Shown: positions 26,896 through 36,450, numbered from the stretch's first letter. The stretch: 64,000 bases of DNA from Phycobacter azelaicus (GCF_014884385.1 NZ_WKFH01000003.1:2884001-2948000); one strand, 5' to 3'. Translations and numbers: made by a program. The notes: a model not told the origin generated them from the letters alone.

Positions 26896-27302
26896 ACTGG
26901 TACCCCACATGTTCCACAGTGAACTGTTTGGCTTGTACGAACTGACCGACTGCAAGCCCTGATTGAGGTTTCACGAAGACTGTAAAGATAACCTTAAGGG
27001 TAAATATTTGTATAATTGGTAGCGGTCGGGCTTCTGGGCAAAAGTCATGAACCAACTGGCTTTTGGGGTTGATGCGTGCAGCCTGCCCATTTGTGCGCAG
27101 CGGGTTTGATCTTGGGCACATGATCAGGACATCTGGAAATTCCTGATCCTGCGGGTTCCTCCCCCAAGCGTCTCATCCTAGCTAAATGCCGGACGCCCAT
27201 GCAGGTTTGGTGTATCAACGCGTCATTAACCGGCTGCAATCTATGAATGATCGGATATCGAACAGGGGAGGATGGGCGGAGCGCGCCCAACGGATTTGAT
27301 CC
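26896..27302. other. Intergenic stretch, no gene seen
   Basis: A 407-base divergent region between the receiver gene and an unknown plus-strand gene. It is AT-richer around 26975-27020 (stretches such as GGTAAATATTTGTATAATTGG), where promoters are likely. No RNA gene, repeat or credible short coding frame is visible. Confidence 0.6.
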
Positions 27303-27824
27303 ATGGAACAGGAAGTTGCAAATCGCCGCAGGCCGAGGTCGGAAGTCACTCCGCAGATCGAGGATGGCGGGCTGTTCAAACATGAGCTTCAGGATGTGTC
27401 GGTTGATCTGAACCCGGTCTTTGGAAACAACAGTCGCGGGGATCTTCTGATCAAAGGAATTGCACGCCCTGACAAGGAGGTGGAAGTCGTTTTTCCCGGT
27501 CGGCGTCTGACGGATGCTGCGGACCTCTATGAGCGTGTCAAGCAGTTGGGATTGGCGCGGGGCCCGCGTGCGCGGTTTCAGGTCAATATCCGGGGCAACT
27601 GGCGTTTGCGCTTTGCGCCGGACGAGAGCGGCTGGGGCGTCAAGAGCTACCAGCTTTTGGCGGCGCAATGGGCGTATTTCGACGACGAAGGGGAGCCTAT
27701 CCTTTGCGGCTGTCCTCCGGTGCGTAGTCCAAACCATATCATGGACCGCGCCCGCGCGGCCCGCGCCGTGCAACTCGCCCAGGCCAAAGCGATGGCCGAA
27801 GGCGGGTACCAGCAGCAGGCCTGA
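27303..27824 (+). CDS. Unknown conserved-looking protein, 173 residues
   Basis: Not recognised. The product is soluble, mixed alpha/beta in look, with a basic opening (MEQEVANRRRPRSEV), a central block HELQDVSVDLNPVFGNNSRG and EVEVVFPGRRLTDAADLYERV, an aromatic-rich block NIRGNWRLRFAPDESGWGVK, and ILCGCPPVRS before an Ala/Gln-rich tail. Normal high-GC codon use supports coding. The ribosome site is weak. It converges with gph, 5 bases apart. Confidence 0.75.
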   Translation: MEQEVANRRRPRSEVTPQIEDGGLFKHELQDVSVDLNPVFGNNSRGDLLIKGIARPDKEVEVVFPGRRLTDAADLYERVKQLGLARGPRARFQVNIRGNWRLRFAPDESGWGVKSYQLLAAQWAYFDDEGEPILCGCPPVRSPNHIMDRARAARAVQLAQAKAMAEGGYQQQA

Positions 27825-27829
27825 TCAGG

Positions 27830-28489
27830 TCAATCTGCTGTATCGCGCTGTGCCACGATGTCGGCCAGTTCCCCAAAGCGATCAAACCGCACGCTGTGCC
27901 TCAGTTCATGAACTGCTGTTTTCCGGTAGCCCTCTGTAAAGAGGGCGAAGGGCACCTTCGCGGCCTCTGCCGTTGCTGCGTCCACTTCACTGTCTCCGAC
28001 AAAAAGGAGCGCTTCAGTCTCCAGTTCCCTGATGGCTGCAAGAAGCGGCGCTGGGTGAGGCTTTTTGACGTCGAGGGTGTCTCCGCCAATGACCACATCG
28101 AAGATGGGGGACAACTTTAGAGCCTCGAGGATCTCAATGGCAGGCGCGTAAGGTTTGTTGGTGCAAAGACCCAGTCTGTATCCTCTTGAGTGCAGCGTGT
28201 GCAGGCATTCAAGAACGCCCGGGTAGGGTCGCGAAAAGGTGGCCGGATGCGCCATGTAGTGTTCAAACATCCGGGCCTGAATGATGTCTTCCTTTTGAGT
28301 GGGAATGCCGCGTGCCGCCATGACAAGGCGAACGAGGTGCGGGAACCCGTTGCCGATAAAGCTCGTGATCTCGACCAGGGACAGCGGGGCGAGGCCAAGC
28401 GCCGCTAGCGTGCTGTTGGCGGCTGCACGAATGTCCGGGGCGCTGTCGATCAGCGTTCCATCCAGATCGAAGATGACAGCTTTGCTCAT
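27830..28489 (-). CDS. gph: HAD hydrolase, phosphoglycolate phosphatase-like
   Basis: A 219-residue haloacid dehalogenase superfamily phosphatase. The nucleophile motif VIFDLDGTLIDSAPDI is at the N terminus, motif II is GLCTNKPYAPAIEIL (about 110), and motifs III/IV are KKPHPAPL and FVGDSEVDAATA. The overall order fits Gph, which removes 2-phosphoglycolate formed by DNA repair or photorespiration, though related HAD members cannot be excluded. The ATG at 28489 has a GGAGAG site; the frame to 28546 is rejected. Confidence 0.85.
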   Translation of the reverse strand: MSKAVIFDLDGTLIDSAPDIRAAANSTLAALGLAPLSLVEITSFIGNGFPHLVRLVMAARGIPTQKEDIIQARMFEHYMAHPATFSRPYPGVLECLHTLHSRGYRLGLCTNKPYAPAIEILEALKLSPIFDVVIGGDTLDVKKPHPAPLLAAIRELETEALLFVGDSEVDAATAEAAKVPFALFTEGYRKTAVHELRHSVRFDRFGELADIVAQRDTAD

Positions 28490-28620
28490 GCCAGCTCTCT
28501 CCATTTGACCCATTGCCGAATTGCGTAGTCTTCGCACTGCAAGCAAGGCACGCCGGTCGGTGCGTCACGTCGTGGGCAGGGCAGGGGGCGCGCACGCCCC
28601 CTAGCATAAGCAGGGCAAAC

Positions 28621-29676
28621 TCACACAGCCAGCGCGCCACTGTTGTAGCGTTTTGCCATTTCATCAAGATCAATGGGCACGATCTTGGAGGCGTTGCCGG
28701 CCGTCCCAAACCGTTCGAACCGGTCTAGGCAAAGCTTCTCCATTTCTTCCATCGCGGGGATGGTAAACTTCCGGGGATCGAATTCGGTCGGATTTTCCTG
28801 CGCCACCTTGCGGAACTGGCCGGTGATGGCCATGCGGTTGTCGGTATCGATATTGACCTTGCGCACGCCCGATTTGATGCCCCGCTCGATCTCTTCGACA
28901 GGTACGCCATAGGTCTGGGGAATCTCTCCGCCAAACTCATTGATCAGGTCCTGAAGATACTGCGGCACCGAGGAGGAACCGTGCATCACCAGATGGACAT
29001 TGGGGATTTTGGCGTGAATCGCTTCGATCTGACTGATCGCCAGGATATCGCCGGTGGGCTTGCGGCTGAACTTGTAGGCGCCGTGGCTGGTGCCGCAGGC
29101 GATGGCAAGGGCATCCACTTGTGTTCTTGCCACGAAATCCTTCGCCTGATCGGGATCGGTCAGAAGCTGTTCCTGGGTGAGCTTGCCAACGGCGCCGGAG
29201 CCATCCTCTTCTCCTGCTTCGCCGGTCTCCAGCGAGCCGAGAACGCCCAGCTCCCCTTCAACCGAGGCGCCGACCCAATGGGCCATGCGCGAGACGCGTT
29301 CCGTGATCTCGACGTTGTATTCATAGGACGCGGGCGTTTTCATGTCCGCCTCCAGCGAGCCGTCCATCATTACGCTGGTGAAGCCATGACGGATGGCGGA
29401 CAGGCAGGTCTGCTCGTTGTTGCCGTGATCCTGATGCATGCAGATCGGGATCTGAGGATACATTTCCACCAGCGCCTGGATCAGGTGCCGCAGCATGACA
29501 TCACCCGCGTAAGAGCGCGCGCCGCGGCTGGCCTGCAGGATCACCGGGCTGTCGCATTTCGCAGCGGCCTTCAGGATCGCAAGACCCTGCTCCATATTGT
29601 TGATGTTGAAGGCGGGCACGCCGTAGCCGTGCTCGGCGGCATGGTCCAGCAGTTGACGAAGAGTGATAAGTGCCAT
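28621..29676 (-). CDS. fbaA: Class II fructose-bisphosphate aldolase
   Basis: A zinc aldolase of glycolysis and gluconeogenesis, 351 residues, of the subtype also found in Calvin-cycle operons. Zinc and catalytic residues are in [10 protein letters not shown] (Asp/His about 82-86), [14 protein letters not shown] (His about 181) and [11 protein letters not shown] (His about 212). The phosphate loops VNIDTDNRM and the FNINNMEQ opening are typical. An AGAGG site precedes the ATG. Its neighbours do not form a carbon-fixation operon, so a glycolytic role is favoured. Confidence 0.95.
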   Translation of the reverse strand: MALITLRQLLDHAAEHGYGVPAFNINNMEQGLAILKAAAKCDSPVILQASRGARSYAGDVMLRHLIQALVEMYPQIPICMHQDHGNNEQTCLSAIRHGFTSVMMDGSLEADMKTPASYEYNVEITERVSRMAHWVGASVEGELGVLGSLETGEAGEEDGSGAVGKLTQEQLLTDPDQAKDFVARTQVDALAIACGTSHGAYKFSRKPTGDILAISQIEAIHAKIPNVHLVMHGSSSVPQYLQDLINEFGGEIPQTYGVPVEEIERGIKSGVRKVNIDTDNRMAITGQFRKVAQENPTEFDPRKFTIPAMEEMEKLCLDRFERFGTAGNASKIVPIDLDEMAKRYNSGALAV

Positions 29677-30099
29677 GATTACCTCTTGGGCCGATATCTG
29701 GCCGCTTCTGCCGCGCTGGGCTGCCGCAGAGCATCATGCCCTCCGATGGCTCCAGAACGGCTCCTCTGGTGGAAAAGTGATATGTGAGTGCGCCGGATAC
29801 ACCGGCCTTGTAACGGGCCGCAACCCTTTCAGGACCGCCTGCGGCAATTGCGAACATGCCGGGCAGGGCAGGTCGCTGCAGCAGCCTTTGACTGATGGCC
29901 GGGTCGTGAAGTCGAAGTGGCAGCCTTTCGAACGCCGTGAGTGTCCCATGCTTTAGGGCCGTCATAAAGGAAGTGAGTGCCGCTTCGGCGCCATGGGCGA
30001 ATACTTCGCAAAATGACAAGCTCGGCGCGACGGCATTTAGCCTGTTTTTACCGAATCTGATCAGCCTGTTTGTGTGGATCAGCCAAGGGGAATTTCTGA
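29677..30099. other. Intergenic stretch, no gene supported
   Basis: This 423-base region upstream of fbaA has moderate GC. The minus-strand frame that reads across it (to 30136) runs antisense into fbaA and shows no family feature, and the plus-strand frames are short. It may contain the fbaA promoter and a decayed gene, but nothing can be named. Confidence 0.5.
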
Positions 30100-30579
30100 A
30101 TGCATGCGGCTCTGCCAGAAACAAGATGTCTGCCAAAAGCCGAACCTGCTAAAGAGCGGCGGCAACAGGGCATTCCGCGAAACCACGACAGGAACAACGT
30201 CATATCGTTTGTGGATAAGGCCAGGCCCGCTGGTCAATCAGCGCTGGGGCAGATCGACAACGTGTTCGCCCATTATGACCTCTTGGCCATTTCGCCTCGC
30301 AAGATCGATGAATTGGCTCAGGACCTTCTCAACGCGGGGTATGAGGATACCCAGTTCGTTGCGATGCTGTCGGCAACTGGTCTGAGATTTCTTTCAAAGA
30401 TTGGGAAGCACTATGCCGAACAGGGCTACCGTGTGACCGTCCATGATGAGGATGCAAAACTCGATCTGCTGCAAATCAGTCGTGATCAGCTGACGATCAA
30501 AAAAATGCTCGGTCAGCCGACGCTGGCACTGGAGGATTTCATTTCCAAACTTGAGAGCATTCAGGTCGAAAAGCCCTGA
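30100..30579 (+). CDS. Unknown small helical protein
   Basis: Not recognised. The 159-residue product has a basic, probably disordered opening, then helical stretches RKIDELAQDLLNAGYEDTQF and SATGLRFLSKIGKHYAEQGY, and ends with LALEDFISKLESIQVEKP. The start is uncertain: an ATG at 30100 gives the full length, while a GTG near 30211 (VDKARPAG) would give a shorter protein beginning where the conserved-looking part begins. No operon partner is seen. Confidence 0.6.
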   Translation: MHAALPETRCLPKAEPAKERRQQGIPRNHDRNNVISFVDKARPAGQSALGQIDNVFAHYDLLAISPRKIDELAQDLLNAGYEDTQFVAMLSATGLRFLSKIGKHYAEQGYRVTVHDEDAKLDLLQISRDQLTIKKMLGQPTLALEDFISKLESIQVEKP

Positions 30580-31041
30580 CCCGCAACGCGGGTCCGGGGT
30601 CTGCGAGCAGTTGTTCAACGGTAGATGTCGCGAACGGCGCCATACCGGATGGCGCCGCGCCGTTGCGACCCGATCAGTGCAATCACATAGCCATCTTCAC
30701 AAACAATTGCGTATTCGAGCGGCGAAGTTGACGTGATCGGGCGTTTCACTCTTCACGAATATGGGAGGGCGCGTGATGAGTTCTGCATCTGCTGCAATGC
30801 AGCTTTGCTTGCGGCGCATGCGCTGTGTGATCTGCTTTATATAACAAATGCCAAAAGCCGTTAAGAGTGCGGAAAGCTGGAGGGGATTGGCAATAATCTG
30901 CCCAGTTTTCTAGGCGGTCCCAGACTGTCAGCGCGAACAAAAATTCAAGAGTGCTGCGGCGATTGCGCCAGACCTATCTTTAGGTTGCAGTCGCAGGAAA
31001 GGGGCTGCCGTGCCGTACGGAAATGTCAGGAGACACCTTTG
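30580..31041. other. Intergenic stretch with hairpins, upstream of porin
   Basis: A 462-base region without a credible gene. It holds two perfect hairpins: GACCCGC/GCGGGTC at 30578-30594 just past the upstream stop, and GGCGCCAT/ATGGCGCC at 30636-30656. Neither has a T-run. The AT-richer part around 30835-30860 probably holds the porin promoter, and an AGGAGA ribosome site lies just before 31042. Confidence 0.6.
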
Positions 31042-32157
31042 ATGAAACCGAAATTCGCAAGCAGAGCCCTTGTGGCTTCCGTTGCTGCAACACTCGCAGC
31101 GCCCGCCTTCGCCGGTCCGACCTATGAGAACGACACCGGCGGTTCCTTCAGCTGGTATGGTCAGTTCAACCCGGCCTTCCAGTACTATGACGATGGCGCC
31201 GAAACCTAAGACCGTCTGGTTGACAACACCGGATCCAACTCGCGCATCGGCTTCTGGCTGAAGCAGGCCTATGGCGAGAACACTCTGACCTTCCGGTTTG
31301 AAACGGCTTTCGGCCTGCGCGCATCCGATGGCGTAAGCCAGACAACCACGGGTGACAGCCTCAGCTGGACCCGTACCAACATTCGCCATGTGGACTTCCA
31401 GTTCGACACGGCACGCTATGGCAGGTTCTCTGCAGGTCAGGGCTCCATGGCGTCTGACGGGATCGCAGGCAGCGACGCGTCGGGTACCGGCGTCGTGGCG
31501 GGCGTTGCGGTCGCGGACCCAGCGGGCGGCTATGCCTTCCGCACCGCGGGTGGTGGCTTGAGTGGCGTGTCGGTCAGCGATGCCTTCACCGACTATGACG
31601 GTGGCCGCCTGGGCCGTGTGCGCTACGATTCGGCCGACTTTGGCGGTTTCACCTTCTCGGCGTCCTATGGGACCGATATCCTGAAAACCAACAATGACCG
31701 TGAAACCTATGATATCGCGGTGCGCTATGGCAGCGAATTCGGCGATCTTGCCGTTGATGCGGCTTTGGGGGCGGCATGGACCGAAGAGACTGGCAAGGCA
31801 GACACGCGCGACGTGGTCGGCTCCTTCTCGGTTGCGCACAAGCCCACAGGCCTGTCGCTGTCCGTTGCCGCAGGTGAGCGTGATATCGCGGGCAGCTATG
31901 CCTATGCCAAGCTGGGCTATAGCGCCAATTTGATCGCTGCCGGCACGACATCCTTCTCGGTCGATTACTATGACGGCTCTGACATGGTGTCCGCAGGTGA
32001 CTCGGCGGAGTCCTGGGGCGTTGCTGCGGTTCAGAAAATCGACAAGTACAACGTCGAGGCGTACGTCGCCTATCGCGATTACTCCTACTCGGATACCTCC
32101 GCGACCCAGTATCAGGACAGCAACGTGATCCTGGCTGGCGCGCGCTGGAAGTTCTGA
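31042..32157 (+). pseudogene. Outer-membrane porin with an in-frame stop
   Basis: The reading frame encodes a 371-residue beta-barrel porin: signal peptide (MKPKFASRALVASVAATLAA, cut near AFAGP), repeated amphipathic strands such as FTFSASYGTDILK, and the C-terminal ARWKF ending with Phe as outer-membrane barrels require. Codon 56 is TAA at 31207-31209, in the run GAET-stop-DRLVDN; the same frame then stays open to 32157. The product would be a 55-residue fragment, and the downstream part lacks a signal peptide. One base change from a Tyr, Glu, Gln or Lys codon explains it. It could be a real null mutation or a base-call error. Confidence 0.9.
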
Positions 32158-32184
32158 GCCCCAATTCAGCATGACACAATCAAG

Positions 32185-32213
32185 ACACGCCCCTTTGCGG
32201 GGGCGTGTTTTTG
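32185..32213 (+). terminator. Terminator after the porin
   Basis: Stem ACACGCCCC / GGGGCGTGT with a 6-base loop, followed by TTTTTG. It is 28 bases past the porin stop, showing that the porin was a separate transcription unit. Confidence 0.9.
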
Positions 32214-32376
32214 TTTCCGGCGCCCCCTGACGAGACGGAAACAGGCAGAAAACCTGCCCATTGTGACGGGGAAGCGGGCAATGCCCCTTGCACCGAAGGC
32301 CCGAGCCAAATAGAAGGCCTCAAATTGTCTGGGGGCGGAGCCTGCGCGCGCGCCCCGAATCTCTATGGGGTATAGG

Positions 32377-33708
32377 ATGCAGGTCACCGAGACGCTGAAC
32401 GAAGGTCTGAAACGCGGCTACGCCATCACTGTCACAGCTGCCGAGCTGGACGAGAAGGTCAAGGAAAAGCTGGTTGAGGCACAGCCCGAAATCGAAATGA
32501 AGGGTTTCCGCAAAGGCAAGGTGCCGATGGCCCTGCTGCGCAAGCAATTTGGCCAGCGCCTCTTGGGCGAAGTCATGCAGGAAACCATCGACGGCGCAAT
32601 GAACAAGCACTTCGAAGACAGCGGCGATCGCCCTGCGCTGCAGCCCGAAGTGAAGATGACCAACGAAGACTGGAAAGAGGGCGACGACGTCAACGTCGAA
32701 ATGTCCTATGAGGCTCTGCCCGAGATCCCCGAAGTGGATCTGTCCGTGATCTCCGTTGAAAAGCTGGTTGTCAAAGCCGAGGACGAAGCGGTCGAAGAAG
32801 CGCTGAACAATCTTGCCGAAACCGCCAAGGACTTTGAGGCGCGCGACGAAGGCGCAGCCTCTGAAGATGGCGACCAGGTTGTCATCAATTTCGTGGGCAA
32901 GGTCGACGGCGAAGCCTTCGGTGGTGGCTCTGCCGAAGACTACCCGCTGGTCTTGGGCTCCAACTCCTTTATCCCCGGCTTCGAAGAGCAGCTGGTCGGC
33001 GTGAAGGCGGGTGAAGAAAAAGACGTAACCGTCACCTTCCCCGAAGACTACCAGGCCGAAAACCTGGCAGGTAAGGATGCCGTGTTCTCCTGCACCGTGA
33101 AAGAGGTGAAAGCCCCCAAAGCGGCCGAGATCGACGACGAGCTGGCCAAGAAATTCGGTGCCGAGGATCTGGAAGCCCTCAAAGGCCAGATCCGTGAGCG
33201 TCTGGAGGCCGAATACGCCGGTGCCGCCCGCGCCGTGATGAAGCGCGCAACCCTCGACAAGCTGGACGAACTGGTCTCCTTTGATCTGCCGCCGTCGCTG
33301 GTCGAAGCGGAAGCCAAAGACATCGCGCACCAGCTGTGGCATGAGGATAACCCCGAGGTTCAGGATCACAACCACGGTGAGATCGAAACCACCGAGGAGC
33401 ACAGCAAGCTGGCGGAGCGCCGCGTGCGTCTGGGTCTGCTGCTCGCCAACTTGGGCGAAAAGGCTGAGGTTGAAGTGTCGGACGCCGAAATGACCCAAGC
33501 CATCATGGCGCAGGCTCGCCAGTACCCGGGTCAGGAGCGTCAGTTCTTCGAGTTCATCCAGCAGAACGCCCAGATGCAGCAGCAGCTGCGCGCGCCGATC
33601 TTTGAAGACAAGGTCATCGACTATGTCTTTGAACAGGCGACTGTGGAAGAAAAAGAGGTCTCCAAAGAAGACCTGCAGAAAGCTGTTGAGGCGCTGGACG
33701 AAGAATAA
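32377..33708 (+). CDS. tig: Trigger factor Tig
   Basis: The ribosome-bound chaperone with prolyl isomerase activity, 443 residues. The ribosome-binding domain has the signature [17 protein letters not shown] (about 44-60), the FKBP-like domain follows at about 150-245 ([18 protein letters not shown]), and the long helical C-terminal domain ends in acidic residues. The start [16 protein letters not shown] at 32377 matches the family; the ATG four codons earlier is not preferred. The gene is intact and has its own terminator. Confidence 0.97.
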   Translation: MQVTETLNEGLKRGYAITVTAAELDEKVKEKLVEAQPEIEMKGFRKGKVPMALLRKQFGQRLLGEVMQETIDGAMNKHFEDSGDRPALQPEVKMTNEDWKEGDDVNVEMSYEALPEIPEVDLSVISVEKLVVKAEDEAVEEALNNLAETAKDFEARDEGAASEDGDQVVINFVGKVDGEAFGGGSAEDYPLVLGSNSFIPGFEEQLVGVKAGEEKDVTVTFPEDYQAENLAGKDAVFSCTVKEVKAPKAAEIDDELAKKFGAEDLEALKGQIRERLEAEYAGAARAVMKRATLDKLDELVSFDLPPSLVEAEAKDIAHQLWHEDNPEVQDHNHGEIETTEEHSKLAERRVRLGLLLANLGEKAEVEVSDAEMTQAIMAQARQYPGQERQFFEFIQQNAQMQQQLRAPIFEDKVIDYVFEQATVEEKEVSKEDLQKAVEALDEE

Positions 33709-33730
33709 CTCGTCCCTTCCTCTGCAAGAC

Positions 33731-33764
33731 AAAAAAGGCCGCTCAAATGAGCGGCCTTTTTTAC
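33731..33764 (+). terminator. Terminator after tig
   Basis: A 14-bp stem, AAAAAAGGCCGCTC with GAGCGGCCTTTTTT and a 4-base loop, 22 bases past the tig stop. As it is A-rich on one side and T-rich on the other it can also end the convergent lipoprotein transcript. Confidence 0.95.
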
Positions 33765-33778
33765 GACGCGGTGGTCGT

Positions 33779-34246
33779 TCAGGGCCTTAGGCCTGTCTCT
33801 TTGAGCATCCCGCGCCGCTTGGCCTCGTAGTAGTATCCGCGCGAGTAGTGTTTGACCGCTGTCGCCTCGTTCTCATCTGAAAGGAGCCAAGCCCCCCGCA
33901 GGTACTTCACGGCGAACTCCAGATTGGTGTCCGCATCCAGCAGATCCTCAGGGTTGCCACGGAATCCCATAGACCGCGCCGTGGCTGGTAGGATCTGTAA
34001 TAACCCGTAGTAGGGGCGGTTAATCGCCCACGGGCGATGGGTGCTCTCCCGCACGGCCAGACGATGCACCAGCGTGCGCGGAACCTCGTAATGATCAGCC
34101 CAGTAGTTGATTTTCTGGCGCAACTCGGGTGTTTCGTTTGGGTAGAGCGGAGGTGAATAGCGGGTCACGGCAGCGGTCGGTTGGCTGCAGCCAGCCATCA
34201 ACAGAGCACAGCCCGAGTACAAAAGAATGTCACGCCTTCTTTGCAT
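33779..34246 (-). CDS. Lytic transglycosylase lipoprotein (SLT family)
   Basis: A 155-residue outer-envelope protein. The N terminus has a lipobox (LLMAGC at about 15-20), so it is a lipoprotein. The SLT fold is recognised by the catalytic glutamate in LAVRESTHRPWAINRPYYG and the following LLQILPATARSMGF, with DADTNLEFAVKYLRG after it. Length is short for the family, containing only the catalytic domain. The start at 34246 (MQRRRDILL) is preferred over 34282, as the lipobox is then at the usual distance. Confidence 0.85.
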   Translation of the reverse strand: MQRRRDILLYSGCALLMAGCSQPTAAVTRYSPPLYPNETPELRQKINYWADHYEVPRTLVHRLAVRESTHRPWAINRPYYGLLQILPATARSMGFRGNPEDLLDADTNLEFAVKYLRGAWLLSDENEATAVKHYSRGYYYEAKRRGMLKETGLRP

Positions 34247-34439
34247 GGAGGAGGCTTCCTTCGTGTATCTGGTCGGGAGCACAGTAGGAGCGCTGCTCTA
34301 TGGCCTCAATCCGCGATCCTCAGAGAGCCAGGGCTTCGGCGAAAGCTCTCCGGTCGTCGGCGGATCTTTTCCTATGAGGGCGGGCTGGGGACCCGGATTG
34401 GCGAAAGTGCCTACAATTCTATTTTCTAACGATTTGTTC

Positions 34440-34595
34440 ACATTCGAGCAAAATGCGAAAAAGGTGGCACATTGAGGCACCAATCCCTCAGAAGGGTCGC
34501 TCCGCTTTCGCCTGCGGTTCGACCCTGAGCCAGAGCAGTAGGGGCCGCGCCTGTTTCCCACATTTCGCGGCCCCATCTGATCTGTCTTTTTCAAC
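34440..34595 (+). ncRNA. Candidate structured RNA in a 354-base gap
   Basis: No gene is seen between the SLT lipoprotein and the glycine-zipper gene, but two strong hairpins are. The first (34489-34529) is an interrupted stem, CTCAG..GGGTCG..CCGC with GCGG..CGACCC..TGAG. The second (34541-34574) pairs GGGGCCGCG with CGCGGCCCC and is followed on the plus strand by a TCTGTCTTTTTC tail, like a terminator. This suggests a short plus-strand RNA. No known family (4.5S, 6S, tmRNA) could be matched by eye. Confidence 0.35.
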
Positions 34596-34600
34596 GGTCG

Positions 34601-34963
34601 TCAGCCGGTCACCGGGTGCCCGCGGTTTTGCATGCAGCGCACCAGATAATCACGCTGGGCCTGCTTGACCTGAATATCCCCCACAGCGGCCCCGGCCATG
34701 GCACCTGCAATGGCACCAACGAGCGCCTTGTCGCTGTTTTCTGTTGCCCCTACGAGCGCACCGCCAGCACCGCCCAATGCGGCGCTCTTGCCGATGTGAC
34801 CCTGTCCGATTTGTTGTGCCTGGGCCTGACACTGGGCAAGATCCGTCTGATAGGTCGGGCCAGGCGTTCCGGCCAGGGAAAGTGGGGCGTCAACTGGCGG
34901 CGTATCGCAGCCTGCAAGTGTAGCGGCGCAGAGGCCTGCTATGGCGAGGGATCGAACCATCAT
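34601..34963 (-). CDS. Glycine-zipper lipoprotein
   Basis: A 120-residue protein with a lipobox (AATLAGC, lipid cysteine near 19). The mature part has a glycine-zipper helix pair (SAALGGAGGALVGATENSDK and ALVGAIAGAMAGAAVGDI), as in outer-membrane small lipoproteins of the OmpA-associated or SlyB-like type, and ends with a cysteine in VRCMQNRGHPVTG. Likely an envelope-stress or anchoring protein. Two adjacent ATGs (34963 and 34960) follow an AAAGGAAACC site. Confidence 0.82.
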   Translation of the reverse strand: MMVRSLAIAGLCAATLAGCDTPPVDAPLSLAGTPGPTYQTDLAQCQAQAQQIGQGHIGKSAALGGAGGALVGATENSDKALVGAIAGAMAGAAVGDIQVKQAQRDYLVRCMQNRGHPVTG

Positions 34964-35166
34964 TCTCGGTTTCCTTTGTCAAAACGCGCGTCCATTATTG
35001 TGATGCTACGATTGGCAGCTTCGGCATTCCAGTGGGAAGAGTGAGGGGTTTGCGTCACGGCAGGAACGTGCCTGACCATGACTGCATGGTGCTTTGGGTA
35101 CATGGTGCTTTGATCTTGCCGGGCACACAGCTATGCTTCTTGCGGACTGTCGATAAGGGGTTTTTG

Positions 35167-35745
35167 ATGCGGTGTGTTCGACAGCTATTCGGTTTTGCCT
35201 TCATCTTTATGGCTTTGTTACAGCCTGCTGCGTCATCCGAGCCGGATATTGAAACGGCTGACCTTTCCCGTGAAGAGCTGGTGGCGCGTATCATTGCCGC
35301 CGGGACGTCCGCCTCCGACGGGCGCCGCACAGGGGTTGAGATCAATGGCTGTATGGTCACCACCTTTGCGCATGAACCGTACAAGGATTTGGGCTGGGTG
35401 TTGCATACCTTATTCGAATTCGACTTGGGATTTGTTAGGGTAAGCCCATCGCGTGAGGGCGATCCGAGCATGTTTGTCGAGGCCAACTCCATCAACCCCA
35501 GTATGGCCTTGGTGGTTTTTGAGGCGATCTCACCTTATAAGATCCCCCGAGAAATTCCTGCCTACAGAGAGCCGAAAAACCCAGTCCGGCGTTCGGATCG
35601 GGAGGGGCCTATCGAATATTTTTTTACGGAAACCGACGATTTTCTGGTTGTGATGGAGAATATCAGTGGTCCGGATCAAGGTCGTGACTTTGCTACAGGC
35701 CTGATGCGGTTGCGCGATGAATACTGTCTGCCGACCCCGTCTTGA
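35167..35745 (+). CDS. Unknown exported protein, 192 residues
   Basis: Not recognised. It has a signal peptide (MRCVRQLFGFAFIFMALLQP, cut near AASSEP). The mature protein shows VEINGCMVTTFAHEPYKDLG, EFDLGFVRVSPSREGDP and IEYFFTETDDFLVVMENISG, which look like a beta-rich periplasmic domain. The ATG at 35167 has AAGGGG upstream and gives a correct signal peptide, so the longer frame from 35032 is rejected. It converges on rplI with a shared terminator. Confidence 0.75.
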   Translation: MRCVRQLFGFAFIFMALLQPAASSEPDIETADLSREELVARIIAAGTSASDGRRTGVEINGCMVTTFAHEPYKDLGWVLHTLFEFDLGFVRVSPSREGDPSMFVEANSINPSMALVVFEAISPYKIPREIPAYREPKNPVRRSDREGPIEYFFTETDDFLVVMENISGPDQGRDFATGLMRLRDEYCLPTPS

Positions 35746-35760
35746 TAAGTCCCGCATGAA

Positions 35761-35790
35761 AAAGGCCGCACCCGATCAGGCGCGGCCTTT
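35761..35790. terminator. Bidirectional terminator between the exported protein gene and rplI
   Basis: AAAGGCCGC and GCGGCCTTT pair around a 12-base loop between the two convergent stops; TTTCTG follows on the plus strand and TTTTTC on the minus strand. Confidence 0.85.
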
Positions 35791-35817
35791 CTGTTTGTCT
35801 GTCGGATCCGAACAGGA

Positions 35818-36438
35818 TCAGGCGTTGGTTTCTTCTTCGCCTTCCGCTGCCGGAGCAGCGTCGCCCTCGTCGTCGTCCGATGCGGCAGAACCGATATCGT
35901 CAAACAGCTCGGAGATTTCGAATTCCGCAGCGGCTTCCTCTTCGGCGGCCAGCTCCTGGATGGATTTGCCGGAGGCCTGCAATTCAGCTTCTTCCTGCGA
36001 ACGGGCCACGTTCAGGCTGATGGTCACCATCACTTCAGGGTGCAGGTGAACTTCGGCTTCGTGCAGACCAAGGGTTTTGATCGGCTCGCGAATGATGACC
36101 TGCTTGCGGTCCACGGAGAAGCCTTCTTCGGTAGCAACATCAGCTGCGTCACGCGGGGTGACAGAGCCGTAGAGGTTGCCGCCATCGGAGGCGGAGCGAA
36201 TCACGATGAACTGCTGGCCACCCAGCTTTTCGCCCAGAGCCTCTGCTTCTTTCTTGGTCTCCAGGTTGCGCGCTTCAAGCTGCGCTTTCTGAGATTCGAA
36301 AGCTGCGATGTTGGCTTCGGATGCGGTCTTCGCCTTGCCCTGGGGCAGGAGGAAGTTGCGTGCGTAACCGGGCTTGACGTCTACGACGTCGCCCATCTGG
36401 CCCAGCTTGGCCACACGTTCAAGAAGGATAACTTGCAT
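35818..36438 (-). CDS. rplI: 50S ribosomal protein L9
   Basis: Binds domain V of 23S rRNA. The N-terminal domain [20 protein letters not shown] with [16 protein letters not shown] is canonical and is joined by a long helix to the C-terminal domain (about 60-148). Residues 150-206 are an acidic, low-complexity extension ([20 protein letters not shown]), which makes the protein longer than the 149-residue standard; such tails are seen in alphaproteobacteria. Last gene of rpsF-rpsR-rplI, 12 bases after rpsR. Confidence 0.96.
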   Translation of the reverse strand: MQVILLERVAKLGQMGDVVDVKPGYARNFLLPQGKAKTASEANIAAFESQKAQLEARNLETKKEAEALGEKLGGQQFIVIRSASDGGNLYGSVTPRDAADVATEEGFSVDRKQVIIREPIKTLGLHEAEVHLHPEVMVTISLNVARSQEEAELQASGKSIQELAAEEEAAAEFEISELFDDIGSAASDDDEGDAAPAAEGEEETNA

Positions 36439-36450
36439 GTCGAGGTCTCC

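Noticed and set aside
29501..30136. 211-codon minus-strand frame upstream of fbaA
   Set aside because: It runs about 175 bases inside fbaA on the same strand in another frame and has no recognisable motif.
30928..32172. 414-codon minus-strand frame across the porin
   Set aside because: It would be intact where the porin is broken, but it has no signal, domain or ribosome site, and the plus strand has signal peptide, barrel strands and C-terminal Phe.
32320..33732. 470-codon frame on the minus strand across trigger factor
   Set aside because: Antisense shadow of tig, Phe/Leu-rich because of the GAA/GAG/AAG codons of tig.
34440..34595. tRNA, 4.5S RNA or attachment site in the lipoprotein gap
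   Set aside because: No cloverleaf, no SRP core motif and no direct repeat of a tRNA end; only hairpins can be supported.
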